Shown here: positions 28,603 to 38,728 of the stretch, piece after piece
Numbering within the stretch: the stretch's first letter is position 1
Layout: every line of letters begins with the position of its first letter
Assembly: GCA_947453965.1 (NCBI GenBank)
Contig: CANGIQ010000008.1
Coordinates: 1 to 64,000, forward strand
Direction: 5' to 3'
DNA: 64,000 nucleotides
DNA from: Comamonadaceae bacterium
GTDB taxonomy: Bacteria > Pseudomonadota > Gammaproteobacteria > Burkholderiales > Burkholderiaceae_C
Translations under genes and position numbers: made by a program
The notes under the pieces: model-generated
Databases searched by the model: none
What the model saw: only the letters and a program-made list of their open reading frames with translations
What the model was told of the DNA's origin: nothing

Positions 28603-29472
28603 ATGAATGAAAAAACCTTTGTGGCTTTGCAACACGTCTTGCCCAAACAACTGCTCACGCAATTCGCGGGCGTGGTGGCCGGTGCGCGCTGCGGCCGCTG
28701 GACGCATGCCCTGATTCGCTGGTTTGTAGGCAAGTACCAGGTCAACATGGACGAGGCGGCGCAGCCCGACATCACGCAGTACCCCTGCTTCAACGACTTC
28801 TTTACCCGCGCTTTGAAGCCCGGCGCACGGCCCTTGGCTGATGCGGCCTTTGTGTGTCCGGTGGATGGGGCCATCAGCCAGTTGGGCCACATCGATGGCG
28901 ACCAAGTGTTTCAAGCCAAAGGCCACAGCTACAGCACACAAGCGCTGGTGGGCGGCGACGCCGCCTTGGCGGCGCAATTCCAAGACGGCGAGTTCGCCAC
29001 CATCTACCTCAGCCCCAAGGACTACCACCGCATCCACATGCCAAGCGCGGGGCGCTTGCGACGCATGATCCATGTGCCGGGTGATTTGTTCTCGGTCAAC
29101 CCCGCCACCGCGCGTGGTGTGCCTGGGTTGTTTGCGCGCAACGAGCGCGTGGTGTGTGTTTTTGACATGCCCGCTGTTGCGGGTAAACCACCCAAGCAAT
29201 ATGTGTTGGTGCTGGTCGGTGCCACCATCGTCGGCAGCATGGCCACCCCGTGGCATGGCGTGGTTAACCCACTGCGCCCTGGCACCGTGCGTGAATGGAC
29301 TTACGACGACCAAGACCTGAGCCTGAAGCAGGGTGAGGAAATGGGCCGTTTCTTGTTGGGCTCCACCGTGGTGTTGCTGTGGCCTAAGAACACCATTGCG
29401 CTGAATCCTGCTTGGCAAGCTGCGCAGAGTGTGCGCTTGGGCGAGAAGATGGGTGATGCAGCCCACGCGTAA
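28603..29472 (+). CDS. psd: Phosphatidylserine decarboxylase proenzyme
   Basis: A 289-aa membrane-associated proenzyme that makes phosphatidylethanolamine. The LGST autocleavage site is at residues 252-255, where Ser254 becomes the pyruvoyl group. The other self-processing residues are placed as expected: Asp88 in CPVDGA and His144 in DYHRIH, with a third histidine in ATPWHGVV. ATG 28603 is preferred over an upstream TTG. The gene stands alone on the plus strand and is followed by a bidirectional terminator. Confidence 0.95.
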   Translation: MNEKTFVALQHVLPKQLLTQFAGVVAGARCGRWTHALIRWFVGKYQVNMDEAAQPDITQYPCFNDFFTRALKPGARPLADAAFVCPVDGAISQLGHIDGDQVFQAKGHSYSTQALVGGDAALAAQFQDGEFATIYLSPKDYHRIHMPSAGRLRRMIHVPGDLFSVNPATARGVPGLFARNERVVCVFDMPAVAGKPPKQYVLVLVGATIVGSMATPWHGVVNPLRPGTVREWTYDDQDLSLKQGEEMGRFLLGSTVVLLWPKNTIALNPAWQAAQSVRLGEKMGDAAHA

Positions 29473-29493
29473 ACCTCAGGACCTCCGCATGTG

Positions 29494-29522
29494 AAAACCG
29501 CCTCTGTTGAGGCGGTTTTTTT
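29494..29522. terminator. Bidirectional terminator between psd and amn
   Basis: AAAACCGCCTC (29494-29504) pairs with GAGGCGGTTTT (29509-29519) across TGTT, with T-run to 29522 and an A-run on the other side. It serves the convergent psd and amn genes. Confidence 0.88.
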
Positions 29523-29528
29523 GTGGGC

Positions 29529-31022
29529 TTATTGGAAGGCCACTTCCGCAAAGCTACGCAACTTCCGGCTGTGCAGTTGCGCAGGGCCTTGCTGACGCAG
29601 CAATTCAATCGCACGCATGCCAATGCGCAAATGCTGATCCACCCGCTCGCGGTAAAAGTGGTTGGCCATGCCGGGTAGTTTGATTTCACCGTGCAAGGGT
29701 TTATCGCTCACGCACAGCAGCGTGCCGTAGGGCACGCGGAATCTGAAACCGTTGGCAGCAATGGTGGCGCTTTCCATGTCGAGCGCCACAGCGCGGCTTT
29801 GGCTGAAGCGGCGTTGTGGCGTGTTGTTGGGCAGCAGCTCCCAGTTGCGGTTGTCGGTGCTGGCCACGGTGCCGGTGCGCAAGATGCGTTTGAGCTCGGC
29901 GCCTTGGCATTGCGTCACGTCTTTCACCGCTTGCTCTAGCGCGACTTGAATTTCGGCCAAAGCCGGGATGGGTACCCACAGGGGCAGCTCTTCGTCCAGC
30001 ACATGGTCTTCGCGCACATAGCCGTGGGCCAACACATAGTCGCCCAATTGCTGCGTGTTGCGCAGGCCCGCGCAGTGGCCCAGCATCAACCAGGCATGCG
30101 GGCGCAGCACGGCAATGTGGTCGGTGATGTTTTTGGCGTTGGCCGGGCCCACCCCGATGTTGACCATGCTGATGCCCGTGTGGTCCGCGCGCACCAAGTG
30201 GTAGCCAGGCATTTGCGGCAAGCGAGGCGGCACTTTGCCCAGCGCATCTTGTGCCTCGGCTGGCAAGCCCACACGGCGCGTCACCACATTGCCTGGCTCC
30301 ACAAACGCGATGTACTCGCTCTTGGGGTCTTGCATGGCTTCGTGGCCCAAACGCACAAACTCGTCGATATAGAACTGGTAGTTGGTGAACAGCACATAGT
30401 TCTGAAAATGCTCTGGGCTGGTGCCGCTGTAGTGGCGCAGGCGCTGCAGCGAATAGTCCATGCGTGCGGCGGTGAACAGCGACAAAGGCTGGGGTTCACC
30501 TGCTTTGGCTTCGAAGGTGCCATTGGCAATGCCATCGTCCATCGCGGTGAGATCGGGCAGATCGAACACCTCACGCATGAGCTGGCGACGCTCGGCGCTC
30601 ATCTCGCCTTCCACATGGTCGTTGTCGGCAAATGAAAAATGCACGGGAATGGGCTGGTGGCTCACGCCCACCTCCAGCGTGCCGCCGTGGTTTTGCAGCA
30701 GCAAACGAAACTGCTCGCGGTAATACGCCGCAAACAAATCGGGGCGTGTCAGGGTGGTTTCGTAGCGGCCAGGCTCGGCCACAAACCCGTAGCTCAGGTG
30801 CGCGCCATCGCTGCCTGCTTGCAGTGCGCCGTGCTTGGTGTGGATGCGCACAAAGGGGTAAAACGCCCGCACCCGTTGTTCAAAGTGCTTGCCCGCCACA
30901 AACTCGCGCATGGCAAGTCGCAAGTGGTCCAGGCTGGTTTGGTACAGCGCCTGGACTTGTGCCAAGGCGCTGTCGGCGTCGGTGTGACGGGTGGGGGCGA
31001 TGAAGGGGGGACGAATGCTCAT
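29529..31022 (-). CDS. amn: AMP nucleosidase
   Basis: A 497-aa enzyme hydrolysing AMP to adenine and ribose 5-phosphate, controlling AMP pools. The N-terminal domain is Amn-specific (FYPFVRIHTKHG, GRYETTLTRPDLF). The C-terminal nucleoside-phosphorylase-like catalytic half includes MVNIGVGPANAKNITDHIAVLRPHAWLMLGHCAGLR and VALDMESATIAANGFRFRVPYGTLL. Size is close to E. coli Amn (484 aa). It lies 16 bases after icmF on the same strand. Confidence 0.93.
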   Translation of the reverse strand: MSIRPPFIAPTRHTDADSALAQVQALYQTSLDHLRLAMREFVAGKHFEQRVRAFYPFVRIHTKHGALQAGSDGAHLSYGFVAEPGRYETTLTRPDLFAAYYREQFRLLLQNHGGTLEVGVSHQPIPVHFSFADNDHVEGEMSAERRQLMREVFDLPDLTAMDDGIANGTFEAKAGEPQPLSLFTAARMDYSLQRLRHYSGTSPEHFQNYVLFTNYQFYIDEFVRLGHEAMQDPKSEYIAFVEPGNVVTRRVGLPAEAQDALGKVPPRLPQMPGYHLVRADHTGISMVNIGVGPANAKNITDHIAVLRPHAWLMLGHCAGLRNTQQLGDYVLAHGYVREDHVLDEELPLWVPIPALAEIQVALEQAVKDVTQCQGAELKRILRTGTVASTDNRNWELLPNNTPQRRFSQSRAVALDMESATIAANGFRFRVPYGTLLCVSDKPLHGEIKLPGMANHFYRERVDQHLRIGMRAIELLRQQGPAQLHSRKLRSFAEVAFQ

Positions 31023-31038
31023 CCCCCGATATTACCGA

Positions 31039-34000
31039 TTACATATTGCGACGGTATTGGCCACCCACCTCAAACAAAGCGTTGGTGATTTGGCCGAGTG
31101 AACACACGCGCACCGCATCCATCAACACCTCAAACACGTTGGCGTTGTCGATGACGGCTTGTTGCAGGCGCTTGAGCTGCACCGCTGCCGCGTCTTTGTG
31201 GCGGGTGTGGAAGTCGTTCAAACGCTTCAGCTGGCTTTGCTTTTCCTCTTCGGTGGAGCGGGCCAGTTCCAGCTTGTCCATCACTTGCTCGCCATGTGGG
31301 TTGCGGAAAGTGTTGACGCCGATGATGGGCAGCTCACCGGTGTGCTTGAGCATTTCGTAAGTCATCGACTCGTCTTGAATCTTGCCACGTTGGTAGCCGG
31401 TTTCCATCGCGCCCAACACACCGCCGCGCTCGGCAATGCGCTCGAACTCGGCCAGCACGGCTTCTTCCACCAACTCGGTGAGCTCTTCGATGATGAAGGA
31501 CCCTTGGTTGGGGTTTTCGTTTTTGGCCAAGCCCCACTCGCGGTTGATGATGAGCTGAATCGCCATGGCGCGACGCACCGAGTCTTCGGTGGGCGTGGTG
31601 ATGGCTTCGTCAAACGCGTTGGTGTGCAAGCTGTTGCAGTTGTCGTAAATCGCAATCAGCGCTTGTAGTGTGGTGCGGATGTCGTTGAACTGAATCTCTT
31701 GCGCGTGCAAGGAGCGACCAGAAGTTTGGATGTGGTACTTGAGTTTTTGCGAACGTTCGTTGGCGCCGTATTTCTCTTTCATCGCGACGGCCCAAATGCG
31801 ACGCGCCACGCGGCCCATCACGGTGTATTCGGGGTCCATGCCGTTGCTGAAGAAGAAGCTTAAGTTGGGCGCGAAGTCGTCAATGTGCATGCCGCGTGCG
31901 AGGTAGGCCTCCACAAACGTGAAGCCATTCGACAAGGTGAACGCCAATTGCGAAATGGGGTTCGCCCCGGCTTCGGCAATGTGATAGCCGCTGATCGACA
32001 CGCTGTAGAAATTGCGCACTTGGTTGTGCACAAAGTATTCGGCAATGTCGCCCATCACCTTCAAGCTGAATTCAGTGCTGAACAAACAAGTGTTTTGACC
32101 TTGGTCTTCTTTCAAGATGTCGGCTTGCACCGTGCCGCGCACGTTTTGCATGACCCACTCTTTGATCTTGGCCGTTTCGGTGTCGGTCGGTTCGCGGCCG
32201 TTGTCTTTTTTGAACTTGTTGATGTTTTGGTCGATGGCCGTGTTCATGAACATGGCCAAAATTGATGGCGCGGGACCGTTGATGGTCATCGACACGCTGG
32301 TGGTCGGGTTGCACAAATCAAAGCCGTCGTACAACACCTTCATGTCGTCCAGCGTGGCCACGTTCACGCCCGAGTTGCCCACCTTGCCGTAAATGTCGGG
32401 ACGTGGGTCGGGGTCGTTACCGTACAGCGTGACCGAGTCAAACGCGGTCGACAAGCGCTTGGCGTCCATGCCCTCGCTCACCAGCTTGAAACGACGGTTG
32501 GTGCGGAAGGGGTCGCCTTCGCCCGCAAACATGCGCGTGGGGTCTTCGTTCTCGCGTTTGAACGCAAAGGTGCCCGCGGTGTAGGGGTAGCTGCCGGGCA
32601 CGTTGTCGAGCATGAGCCACTTCAAAATTTCGCCGTGGTCTTCGTACTGGGGCAGCGCTACTTTGCGAATCACGGTGCCGCTGAGCGATTTGGTGGTGAG
32701 CGCGGTGCGAATCTCTTTGTCGCGAATTTTCACCACGTACTCGTCGCCTGCATAGGCCGCTTGCATGTCGGGCCATTGGGCCAAGAGTTTGCGTTCGGCA
32801 CTGCCTAAGTTTTCTTCACGCAAGACGGCCAAATCGATGGCGGCCTCAGACGCTTTGGCGCGATCAGGTTTGTCCACTGCCAGCATGCGTGCCGCTTCGC
32901 GCAGTTGTTGAATTTCGCGAGCCAGCTTGGCTTGCGCGCGGGCGCGCTTTTTGTAGCCACGCACGGTGTCGGTGATTTCGGCTAAGTAGCGGGTGCGTGC
33001 CGCAGGCACCACCGGGGTTTGGTTGCTGCTGTGGCGCACGTTGACCAAAGGCAAGCGGCCTTCTTTGAAGGTCAGGCCCAGCTCGGTCAAGCGGCCTTTG
33101 AGGGCTTGGTACAGCGCAGTCACGCCATCGTCGTTGAAGCGTGCGGCCATGGTGCCGAACACAGGCATTTGCTCGGTCGGTGTGTGCCAGGCTTCTTTGT
33201 TGCGTTGCACTTGCTTGGCCACATCGCGCAGCGCGTCGCTGGCACCTTTGCGGTCAAACTTGTTGATGGCGATGAACTCGGCAAAGTCCAGCATGTCGAT
33301 TTTTTCCAGCTGGCTGGCGGCGCCAAACTCGGGCGTCATCACATACATGGGCACATCCACGTGCGGCACGATGGCAGCGTCTCCTTGGCCAATGCCCGAG
33401 GTTTCCACAATGATCAGATCAAAGCCTGCGCACTTGGCAGCAGCCAACACATCGGGCAGGGCGGCGCTGATTTCGCTGCCAAAGTCACGCGTGGCGAGTG
33501 AGCGCATGAACACGCGCGCACCGCTGCTCCAAGGCGAAATCGCGTTCATGCGGATGCGGTCGCCCAGCAGCGCACCACCGCTCTTGCGGCGTGACGGGTC
33601 AATCGAAATCACGGCGATGCGCAGCGCATCGCCTTGGTCCAAACGGATGCGGCGCACCAATTCGTCAGTCAGCGACGACTTGCCCGCGCCGCCTGTACCG
33701 GTGATGCCGAGCACGGGCACCTTGTGCTTGAGCGATTCTTTGCGTACCGCCTCGACCATTTTTTGATCGGCCTTTTCGTTTTCAAGTGCGGTGATGAGCT
33801 GGGCCAACTTGCGCCAGGCCATCTCGTCATGGCCTTGAATTTCTTTCAGCGCGGTGGGGGCGTAACCCGACAAGTCCTTGTCGCAGCGCATGATCATTTC
33901 GCCAATCATGCCTTGCAGGCCCATCTTCTGGCCGTCTTCGGGGCTGTAAATGCGGGTCACGCCGTAGGCTTGCAGCTCGCGAATTTCGGGCGGCACGATC

Positions 34001-34332
34001 ACGCCGCCGCCGCCGCCGAAGACTTGGATGTGTTCGCCGCCGCGTTGGCGCAGCAAATCCACCATGTACTTGAAATACTCCACGTGGCCGCCTTGGTAGG
34101 AGCTGATGGCAATACCTTGCACGTCTTCTTGCAGTGCCGCCGTCACCACTTCGTCCACCGAACGGTTGTGGCCCAAGTGGATCACCTCGGCGCCCATGCC
34201 TTGCAAGATGCGACGCATGATGTTGATGGCCGCATCGTGACCGTCAAACAACGAAGCGGCGGTGACGAAGCGCACTTTTTGCGTCGGCTTGTAATTGGCG
34301 AGGGCTTGAAATTCAGCGGACAAATCGGTCAT
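31039..34332 (-). CDS. icmF: Fused isobutyryl-CoA mutase (IcmF)
   Basis: A 1097-aa B12-dependent acyl-CoA mutase. The N-terminal cobalamin domain shows [15 protein letters not shown] (His32 as lower ligand). A MeaI-type G-protein chaperone follows (Walker [13 protein letters not shown] near residue 215, switch region around [23 protein letters not shown] guanine motif). The mutase domain occupies roughly 560-1090 ([23 protein letters not shown]). The fused three-part order separates IcmF from methylmalonyl-CoA mutase. Isobutyryl/n-butyryl-CoA is the known substrate pair; some homologs prefer pivalyl- or isovaleryl-CoA. Promoter has a 16-bp palindrome. Confidence 0.93.
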   Translation of the reverse strand: MTDLSAEFQALANYKPTQKVRFVTAASLFDGHDAAINIMRRILQGMGAEVIHLGHNRSVDEVVTAALQEDVQGIAISSYQGGHVEYFKYMVDLLRQRGGEHIQVFGGGGGVIVPPEIRELQAYGVTRIYSPEDGQKMGLQGMIGEMIMRCDKDLSGYAPTALKEIQGHDEMAWRKLAQLITALENEKADQKMVEAVRKESLKHKVPVLGITGTGGAGKSSLTDELVRRIRLDQGDALRIAVISIDPSRRKSGGALLGDRIRMNAISPWSSGARVFMRSLATRDFGSEISAALPDVLAAAKCAGFDLIIVETSGIGQGDAAIVPHVDVPMYVMTPEFGAASQLEKIDMLDFAEFIAINKFDRKGASDALRDVAKQVQRNKEAWHTPTEQMPVFGTMAARFNDDGVTALYQALKGRLTELGLTFKEGRLPLVNVRHSSNQTPVVPAARTRYLAEITDTVRGYKKRARAQAKLAREIQQLREAARMLAVDKPDRAKASEAAIDLAVLREENLGSAERKLLAQWPDMQAAYAGDEYVVKIRDKEIRTALTTKSLSGTVIRKVALPQYEDHGEILKWLMLDNVPGSYPYTAGTFAFKRENEDPTRMFAGEGDPFRTNRRFKLVSEGMDAKRLSTAFDSVTLYGNDPDPRPDIYGKVGNSGVNVATLDDMKVLYDGFDLCNPTTSVSMTINGPAPSILAMFMNTAIDQNINKFKKDNGREPTDTETAKIKEWVMQNVRGTVQADILKEDQGQNTCLFSTEFSLKVMGDIAEYFVHNQVRNFYSVSISGYHIAEAGANPISQLAFTLSNGFTFVEAYLARGMHIDDFAPNLSFFFSNGMDPEYTVMGRVARRIWAVAMKEKYGANERSQKLKYHIQTSGRSLHAQEIQFNDIRTTLQALIAIYDNCNSLHTNAFDEAITTPTEDSVRRAMAIQLIINREWGLAKNENPNQGSFIIEELTELVEEAVLAEFERIAERGGVLGAMETGYQRGKIQDESMTYEMLKHTGELPIIGVNTFRNPHGEQVMDKLELARSTEEEKQSQLKRLNDFHTRHKDAAAVQLKRLQQAVIDNANVFEVLMDAVRVCSLGQITNALFEVGGQYRRNM

Positions 34333-34365
34333 GGGGACTCCGAGAAACGGGTGAGAGCGGACAGG

Positions 34366-34394
34366 GATTTAGTTTACGTTTACGTAAACGTCAA
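34366..34394 (-). promoter_or_regulatory. icmF promoter with 16-bp palindromic operator
   Basis: ACGTTTACGTAAACGT at 34376-34391 is a perfect palindrome. On the minus strand it lies between TTGACG (34394-34389, a good -35) and TAAATC (34371-34366, a weak -10), spacer 17, about 30 bases before the icmF leader. Operator-in-spacer geometry is typical of MerR-family control; from memory it resembles LiuR-type sites of branched-chain acyl-CoA genes. The regulator is not in the window. Confidence 0.65.
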
Positions 34395-34578
34395 TCATAC
34401 CGGTGCAGAACCCATTGTGGGCAAAGACCGCATGAAACAAGGCTTTGCCTAGGGTTTGTACTAGTCTTTTGGGTGACGACTTCGTATTTTTACGTAGAAG
34501 CTCGGGGTTTAAAAGCTGTCCTAGACGATCAGAATCACGCTTGTTTTTAACGAATTCCATCCACGTTTAGGAGACACC

Positions 34579-35805
34579 ATGATTCGCACCTTGAAATTGA
34601 CCGCGATTGCATCGCTCATGTTCAGCGCCGGTTTGGCTTTTGCCGCCGACACCATCAAAGTCGGCGTGACCGGCCCTTACACCGGCGGTTCGTCCTCCAT
34701 GGGCGTGAGCATGCGTGACGGCGTTCGCTTGGCGGTGGCCGAAATCAACAAGGCCGGTGGCGTCTTGGGCAAGCAGTTGCAACTCGTCGAGCGTGACGAC
34801 GAAGCCAAAAACGAGCGCGGCGTGCAAATCGCCCAAGAGCTGATCAACAAAGAGCAAGTGGTCGCCACCTTGGGCTTCATCAACACCGGTGTGGCCTTGG
34901 CCTCGCAGCGCTTTTACCAAGAAGCCAAGATTCCTGTGTTCAACAACGTGGCCACTGGCTCGGTGGTGACCCAGCAGTTCAAGGCGCCTGAGTTCCCAGA
35001 CAACTACATCTTCCGCAACGCCGCGCACGACAGCATTCAGGCGCCCATGATCGTGGAAGAGGCGATCACACGCCGCGGTTTCAAGAAAGTCGCCATCTTG
35101 GCCGACTCCACCAACTACGGCCAATTGGGTCGTGAAGACTTGGAAAAAGCGCTGGCTGCTAAAAACGTGAAAGCCGTGGCGGTTGAGAAGTTCAACATCA
35201 AAGACGTGGACATGACCGCCCAGTTGCTCAAAGCCAAAGAGGCCGGCGCTGAAGTGATCTTGACGTACGCGATTGGCCCTGAGCTGGCACAAATCGCCAA
35301 CGGCATGACCAAGCTGGGCTGGAAAGTCCCCATGATTGGCAGCTGGACCTTGTCCATGGCCAACTTCATCGACAACGCCGGTCCTGGCGGTGAAGGTGCG
35401 CGCATGCCACAAACCTTCATTCAAGAAGCCAACACCATGAAGCGCAAGGCCTTCATCGATGCTTACTTGAAGACCTTCAAGCCCAAGAACAACCGCATCG
35501 ACTCGCCTGTTTCGGCCGCTCAAGGCTACGACTCGGTTTACCTGTTGGCAGCTGCCATCAAGCAAGCCGGTAGCACCGAAGGTCCTAAGGTACGCGAAGC
35601 CTTGGAAAACCTGCAAACCAAGGTCGAAGGCGTGGTGACCACCTATGACAAGCCTTTCACACACGACGACCACGAAGCCATCACGGCCAACATCCCCGTC
35701 TTCGGTGAAGTCAAGGGCAGCAAAGTGGTGTACGCCTACGAAGAAGACCGCAAGAAAGGTTCTGACATCCGTACCAAGGTTGCCAAGCAACCCGCCAAGA
35801 AGTAA
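34579..35805 (+). CDS. LIV-type ABC transporter substrate-binding protein
   Basis: A 408-aa periplasmic protein with signal peptide MIRTLKLTAIASLMFSAGLAFAA. The binding fold begins IKVGVTGPYTGGSSSMGVSMRDGVRLAVAEINKAGGVLGK, close to LivJ/K. The start has TTTAGGAGA upstream. It heads the second LIV cluster and is divergent from icmF with a 246-base spacer, so both may answer to branched-chain substrates. A terminator-like hairpin follows, which would make this gene more abundant than the membrane genes. Confidence 0.9.
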   Translation: MIRTLKLTAIASLMFSAGLAFAADTIKVGVTGPYTGGSSSMGVSMRDGVRLAVAEINKAGGVLGKQLQLVERDDEAKNERGVQIAQELINKEQVVATLGFINTGVALASQRFYQEAKIPVFNNVATGSVVTQQFKAPEFPDNYIFRNAAHDSIQAPMIVEEAITRRGFKKVAILADSTNYGQLGREDLEKALAAKNVKAVAVEKFNIKDVDMTAQLLKAKEAGAEVILTYAIGPELAQIANGMTKLGWKVPMIGSWTLSMANFIDNAGPGGEGARMPQTFIQEANTMKRKAFIDAYLKTFKPKNNRIDSPVSAAQGYDSVYLLAAAIKQAGSTEGPKVREALENLQTKVEGVVTTYDKPFTHDDHEAITANIPVFGEVKGSKVVYAYEEDRKKGSDIRTKVAKQPAKK

Positions 35806-35819
35806 TTCTTAGGCCCTCG

Positions 35820-35862
35820 AGCACCGTCACCACGGCAGTCGCTGCGGGTACGGTGCTTTTTT
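35820..35862 (+). terminator. Terminator/attenuator after the binding-protein gene
   Basis: AGCACCGT (35820-35827) pairs with ACGGTGCT (35850-35857), with a small inner GCAG/CTGC stem, followed by six T. It lies between the binding-protein gene and livH, probably giving partial read-through and higher binding-protein expression. Confidence 0.75.
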
Positions 35863-35901
35863 CTGTTCTTTAGTTTTCTCAACTCACACCAGAGCGCATT
35901 T

Positions 35902-36780
35902 ATGGAAATTCTGCTGCAACTTATCTACAGTGGCGTAGCGCTGGGAATGATTTACGCGGTCATCGCGTTTGGCTACCAGTTAACGTTTGCCACCTCTGAC
36001 ACCCTGAACTTCGGTCAAGGCGAAGCCCTGATGTTGGGCGCCTTGGTGGGCCTGACCTTGGTCGATACCTTGGGTGTCAATTATTGGTTGGCCATTCCCG
36101 TGGTCGGCGCTTTCGGCCTGCTGCAAGGCGCCTTGGTGGAGCGCATTGGCGTTCGACCCGCCATCAAAATCAAAAGCGAGTTTGGTTGGATCATGTCCAC
36201 CATCGCCTTGGGCATTATTTTTAAAAACGTGGCTGAAAACATTTGGGGCCGCGACGATTTGAAATTTCCATCGCCCTTGCCCGAAGCACCGATGAAGGTC
36301 TTGGGTGCCAACGTGCTGCCGATGGAATTGTTGGTCATCGCCGGCGCCTTGCTGATGATGTTGGCGGTGGAGTTCTTCAACCGCAAAACCATTTACGGCA
36401 AGGCCGTGGTCGCCACCTTCAACGACCGCGATGCCGCTAAGTTGATGGGTATCAACACCGGCTTGGTGATCACCTTCTCGTATGCCTTGTCCTCACTCAC
36501 TGCCTCGTTTGCGGGCGTGTTGATTGCCCCCTTGACCTTGACCGGCGCCACCATGGGTGCGGTGTTGGGTTTGAAGGCCTTTGCGGTCGCCATCATCGGT
36601 GGTTTGACCAGCGGCATGGGCATCATCGTGGGCGGCATCATCTTGGGCGTGGCCGAGACCACGACAGGTTTTTACATCTCCACCGGCTACAAAGACGTGC
36701 CCGGCTTGGTGCTCTTGCTCTTGGTCTTGGCGGTCAAGCCTGCCGGACTGTTTGGTAAATCTGCGATCAAGAAAGTTTGA
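35902..36780 (+). CDS. LIV-type ABC transporter permease (LivH-like)
   Basis: A 292-aa inner-membrane permease with typical start LLQLIYSGVALGMIYAVIAFGYQLTFATSDTLNFGQGEALM and about eight hydrophobic stretches. The conserved late segment LKAFAVAIIGGLTSGMGIIVGGIILGVAE is present. It ends two bases before the fused LivM-LivG gene, so both are translated from the same message. Confidence 0.92.
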   Translation: MEILLQLIYSGVALGMIYAVIAFGYQLTFATSDTLNFGQGEALMLGALVGLTLVDTLGVNYWLAIPVVGAFGLLQGALVERIGVRPAIKIKSEFGWIMSTIALGIIFKNVAENIWGRDDLKFPSPLPEAPMKVLGANVLPMELLVIAGALLMMLAVEFFNRKTIYGKAVVATFNDRDAAKLMGINTGLVITFSYALSSLTASFAGVLIAPLTLTGATMGAVLGLKAFAVAIIGGLTSGMGIIVGGIILGVAETTTGFYISTGYKDVPGLVLLLLVLAVKPAGLFGKSAIKKV

Positions 36781-36782
36781 CC

Positions 36783-38708
36783 ATGAATCGCAAATATTTA
36801 GTTGCTGCCATTGTTGGCTTTGTGCTGCTGGCCTTGGTGCCTGTGTTCACGCACAACCCGTATTACATCCACTTGGTCGAAACCATCATGATCTACGCGA
36901 TCTTGTTGTTCGGCCTGGACATTGTGGTGGGCTACACCGGTCAGGTGTCCTTGGGTCACGCTGGTTTGTTTGGCATTGGGGCCTACACCGCAGGTGTGTT
37001 GTTCCTCAAAGTCGGCGCGCCGTTTTGGATCATCTTGCCAGCCAGCATTGCCGTCACGGCCGTGTTTGGTGCGGTGCTGGCCTTGCCCGCTTTGCGCGTG
37101 TCAGGCCCCTACCTGGCGATGGTGACCTTGGCCTTTGGCACCATCATCCAAATTTTGATCAACGAAATGACCTTCCTCACCGAAGGCCCCATGGGTTTGA
37201 AAATTCCTAAGCCCACGGTGGCGGGCTACAAGTTTGACGAGCAATCGTTTTACTGGGTGGTCTGCGCCATGACGGCGCTGTCTTTGTTGGTGGTGCACCG
37301 TTTGTTGCGTTCGCAACTCGGGCGTGCCTTTGAAGCCCTGCGCGGCAGCCCTGTGGCGTCTGACTGTATGGGCGTGTCGGTGTACCGCTACAAGGTGTAC
37401 GCCTTTGTGATCAGCGCTGGCTTTGCCGGTTTGGCCGGTTGCTTGTATGCCTATTCAGAGCAATACATTTCGCCCAACACCTACAACAACGAACTCACCG
37501 TGATGTTCTTGCTCGCCATCATCATGGGCGGTCGCAAAACACGCATTGGCGCTTTGTTGGGTGCCACCATCATTGTGTTGCTGCCTAAGTTGTTGGACGA
37601 TTTGGAAATGTTCCGTGTGGTTGCCAGCGGTTTGGCGGTGCTGATGTTGGTTGGTGCGCTCATCGGAGTGGCACGTCAAATGACCACCTTCAAAACCATG
37701 GCGGTGCCTGTGGTCGGCACGGCCGCCTTGGCTGCGTTTGCCTTCTGGTTAGACAACATCACCGACTGGCGCTTGTCCATCTTCGGTTTGATGATCCTGT
37801 TCGTGGTCTATTACCTCCAAGACGGCATCGTGGGCTTTGTGCGCACCTTGTTTGCGCGTCGCGGTGCAGCGGCACCTGTGCACAGCGCCTCGGATGTCAA
37901 CACGTCGGCAGACCCCATCATTCGCGCGGTCAACGCCGATGGCGAAGACCTGTTGGTGGCCAAAGAAGTGCTGATGCAGTTCGGTGGCTTGAAAGCGATC
38001 AACCAAGTGGATCTGCGCATCAAGCGCGGCACCATCCACGGTTTGATCGGACCCAACGGTTCGGGCAAGAGCACGATGATGAACGTGCTCACCGGCATTT
38101 ATGTGCCCACCTCAGGCAGCATCGAATTCCAAGGCCGCTCGGTCGTGGGCCGCACCTCGTCAGACATCGCGCTGTCGGGCATTGCGCGCACCTTCCAAAA
38201 CGTGCAGCTGTTTGGCGAAATGTCAGCCTTGCAAAACGTGCTGGTGGGCTTGCACCACACCTTCCACAGCAACTTCGTGGACGTGGCCTTGAACACCTCG
38301 CGCTATGTGCACGAAGACGAAGCCGCCACCCAACGCGCCATGGGCTTGCTGAACTTTGTGGGCTTGGCCGATTTGGCGGATGAGCAAGCGCGCAACCTGC
38401 CTTACGGCAAACAGCGCTTGCTGGAAATTGCCCGTGCTTTGGCCTTGGATCCACAGTTGCTGCTGTTGGACGAGCCCGCTGCGGGCTTGACCGCACCCGA
38501 CATCAAAGAGTTGGTGTTGATCATCCGCAAGATCCGCGACCACGGCATCACCGTGATCTTGATCGAGCACCACATGGACGTGGTGATGAGCATCTGCGAC
38601 ACCGTCTCGGTGCTGGACTTCGGTCAAAAGATTGCAGAAGGCCTGCCTGCCCAAGTGCAAGCCGACGAGAAGGTGATTGAAGCCTACCTCGGCGGAACAG
38701 CAGCCTAA
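36783..38708 (+). CDS. Fused LIV-type permease and ATP-binding protein (LivM-LivG)
   Basis: A 641-aa two-domain protein. Residues about 1-345 are a LivM permease (LDIVVGYTGQVSLGHAGLFGIGAYTAGVLF). Residues about 380-641 are a LivG ATPase with Walker A GPNGSGKST, Q-loop ARTFQNVQLF, signature LPYGKQRLLEIARALA, Walker B LLLLDEPAAGL and H-loop ILIEHHMDV. A linker of roughly 30-40 residues (FARRGAAAPVHSASDVNTSADP) joins them. ATG 36783 is preferred over a TTG two codons earlier. The first cluster has these as two separate genes. Confidence 0.93.
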   Translation: MNRKYLVAAIVGFVLLALVPVFTHNPYYIHLVETIMIYAILLFGLDIVVGYTGQVSLGHAGLFGIGAYTAGVLFLKVGAPFWIILPASIAVTAVFGAVLALPALRVSGPYLAMVTLAFGTIIQILINEMTFLTEGPMGLKIPKPTVAGYKFDEQSFYWVVCAMTALSLLVVHRLLRSQLGRAFEALRGSPVASDCMGVSVYRYKVYAFVISAGFAGLAGCLYAYSEQYISPNTYNNELTVMFLLAIIMGGRKTRIGALLGATIIVLLPKLLDDLEMFRVVASGLAVLMLVGALIGVARQMTTFKTMAVPVVGTAALAAFAFWLDNITDWRLSIFGLMILFVVYYLQDGIVGFVRTLFARRGAAAPVHSASDVNTSADPIIRAVNADGEDLLVAKEVLMQFGGLKAINQVDLRIKRGTIHGLIGPNGSGKSTMMNVLTGIYVPTSGSIEFQGRSVVGRTSSDIALSGIARTFQNVQLFGEMSALQNVLVGLHHTFHSNFVDVALNTSRYVHEDEAATQRAMGLLNFVGLADLADEQARNLPYGKQRLLEIARALALDPQLLLLDEPAAGLTAPDIKELVLIIRKIRDHGITVILIEHHMDVVMSICDTVSVLDFGQKIAEGLPAQVQADEKVIEAYLGGTAA

Positions 38709-38728
38709 ACGCAGACGGAGAACAAGAG

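Noticed and set aside
34567-35790. 407-codon minus-strand frame opposite the LIV binding protein
   Set aside because: It mirrors almost exactly the real gene, which has a signal peptide and conserved fold; the antisense translation is compositionally abnormal (rich in His, Val, Gly).
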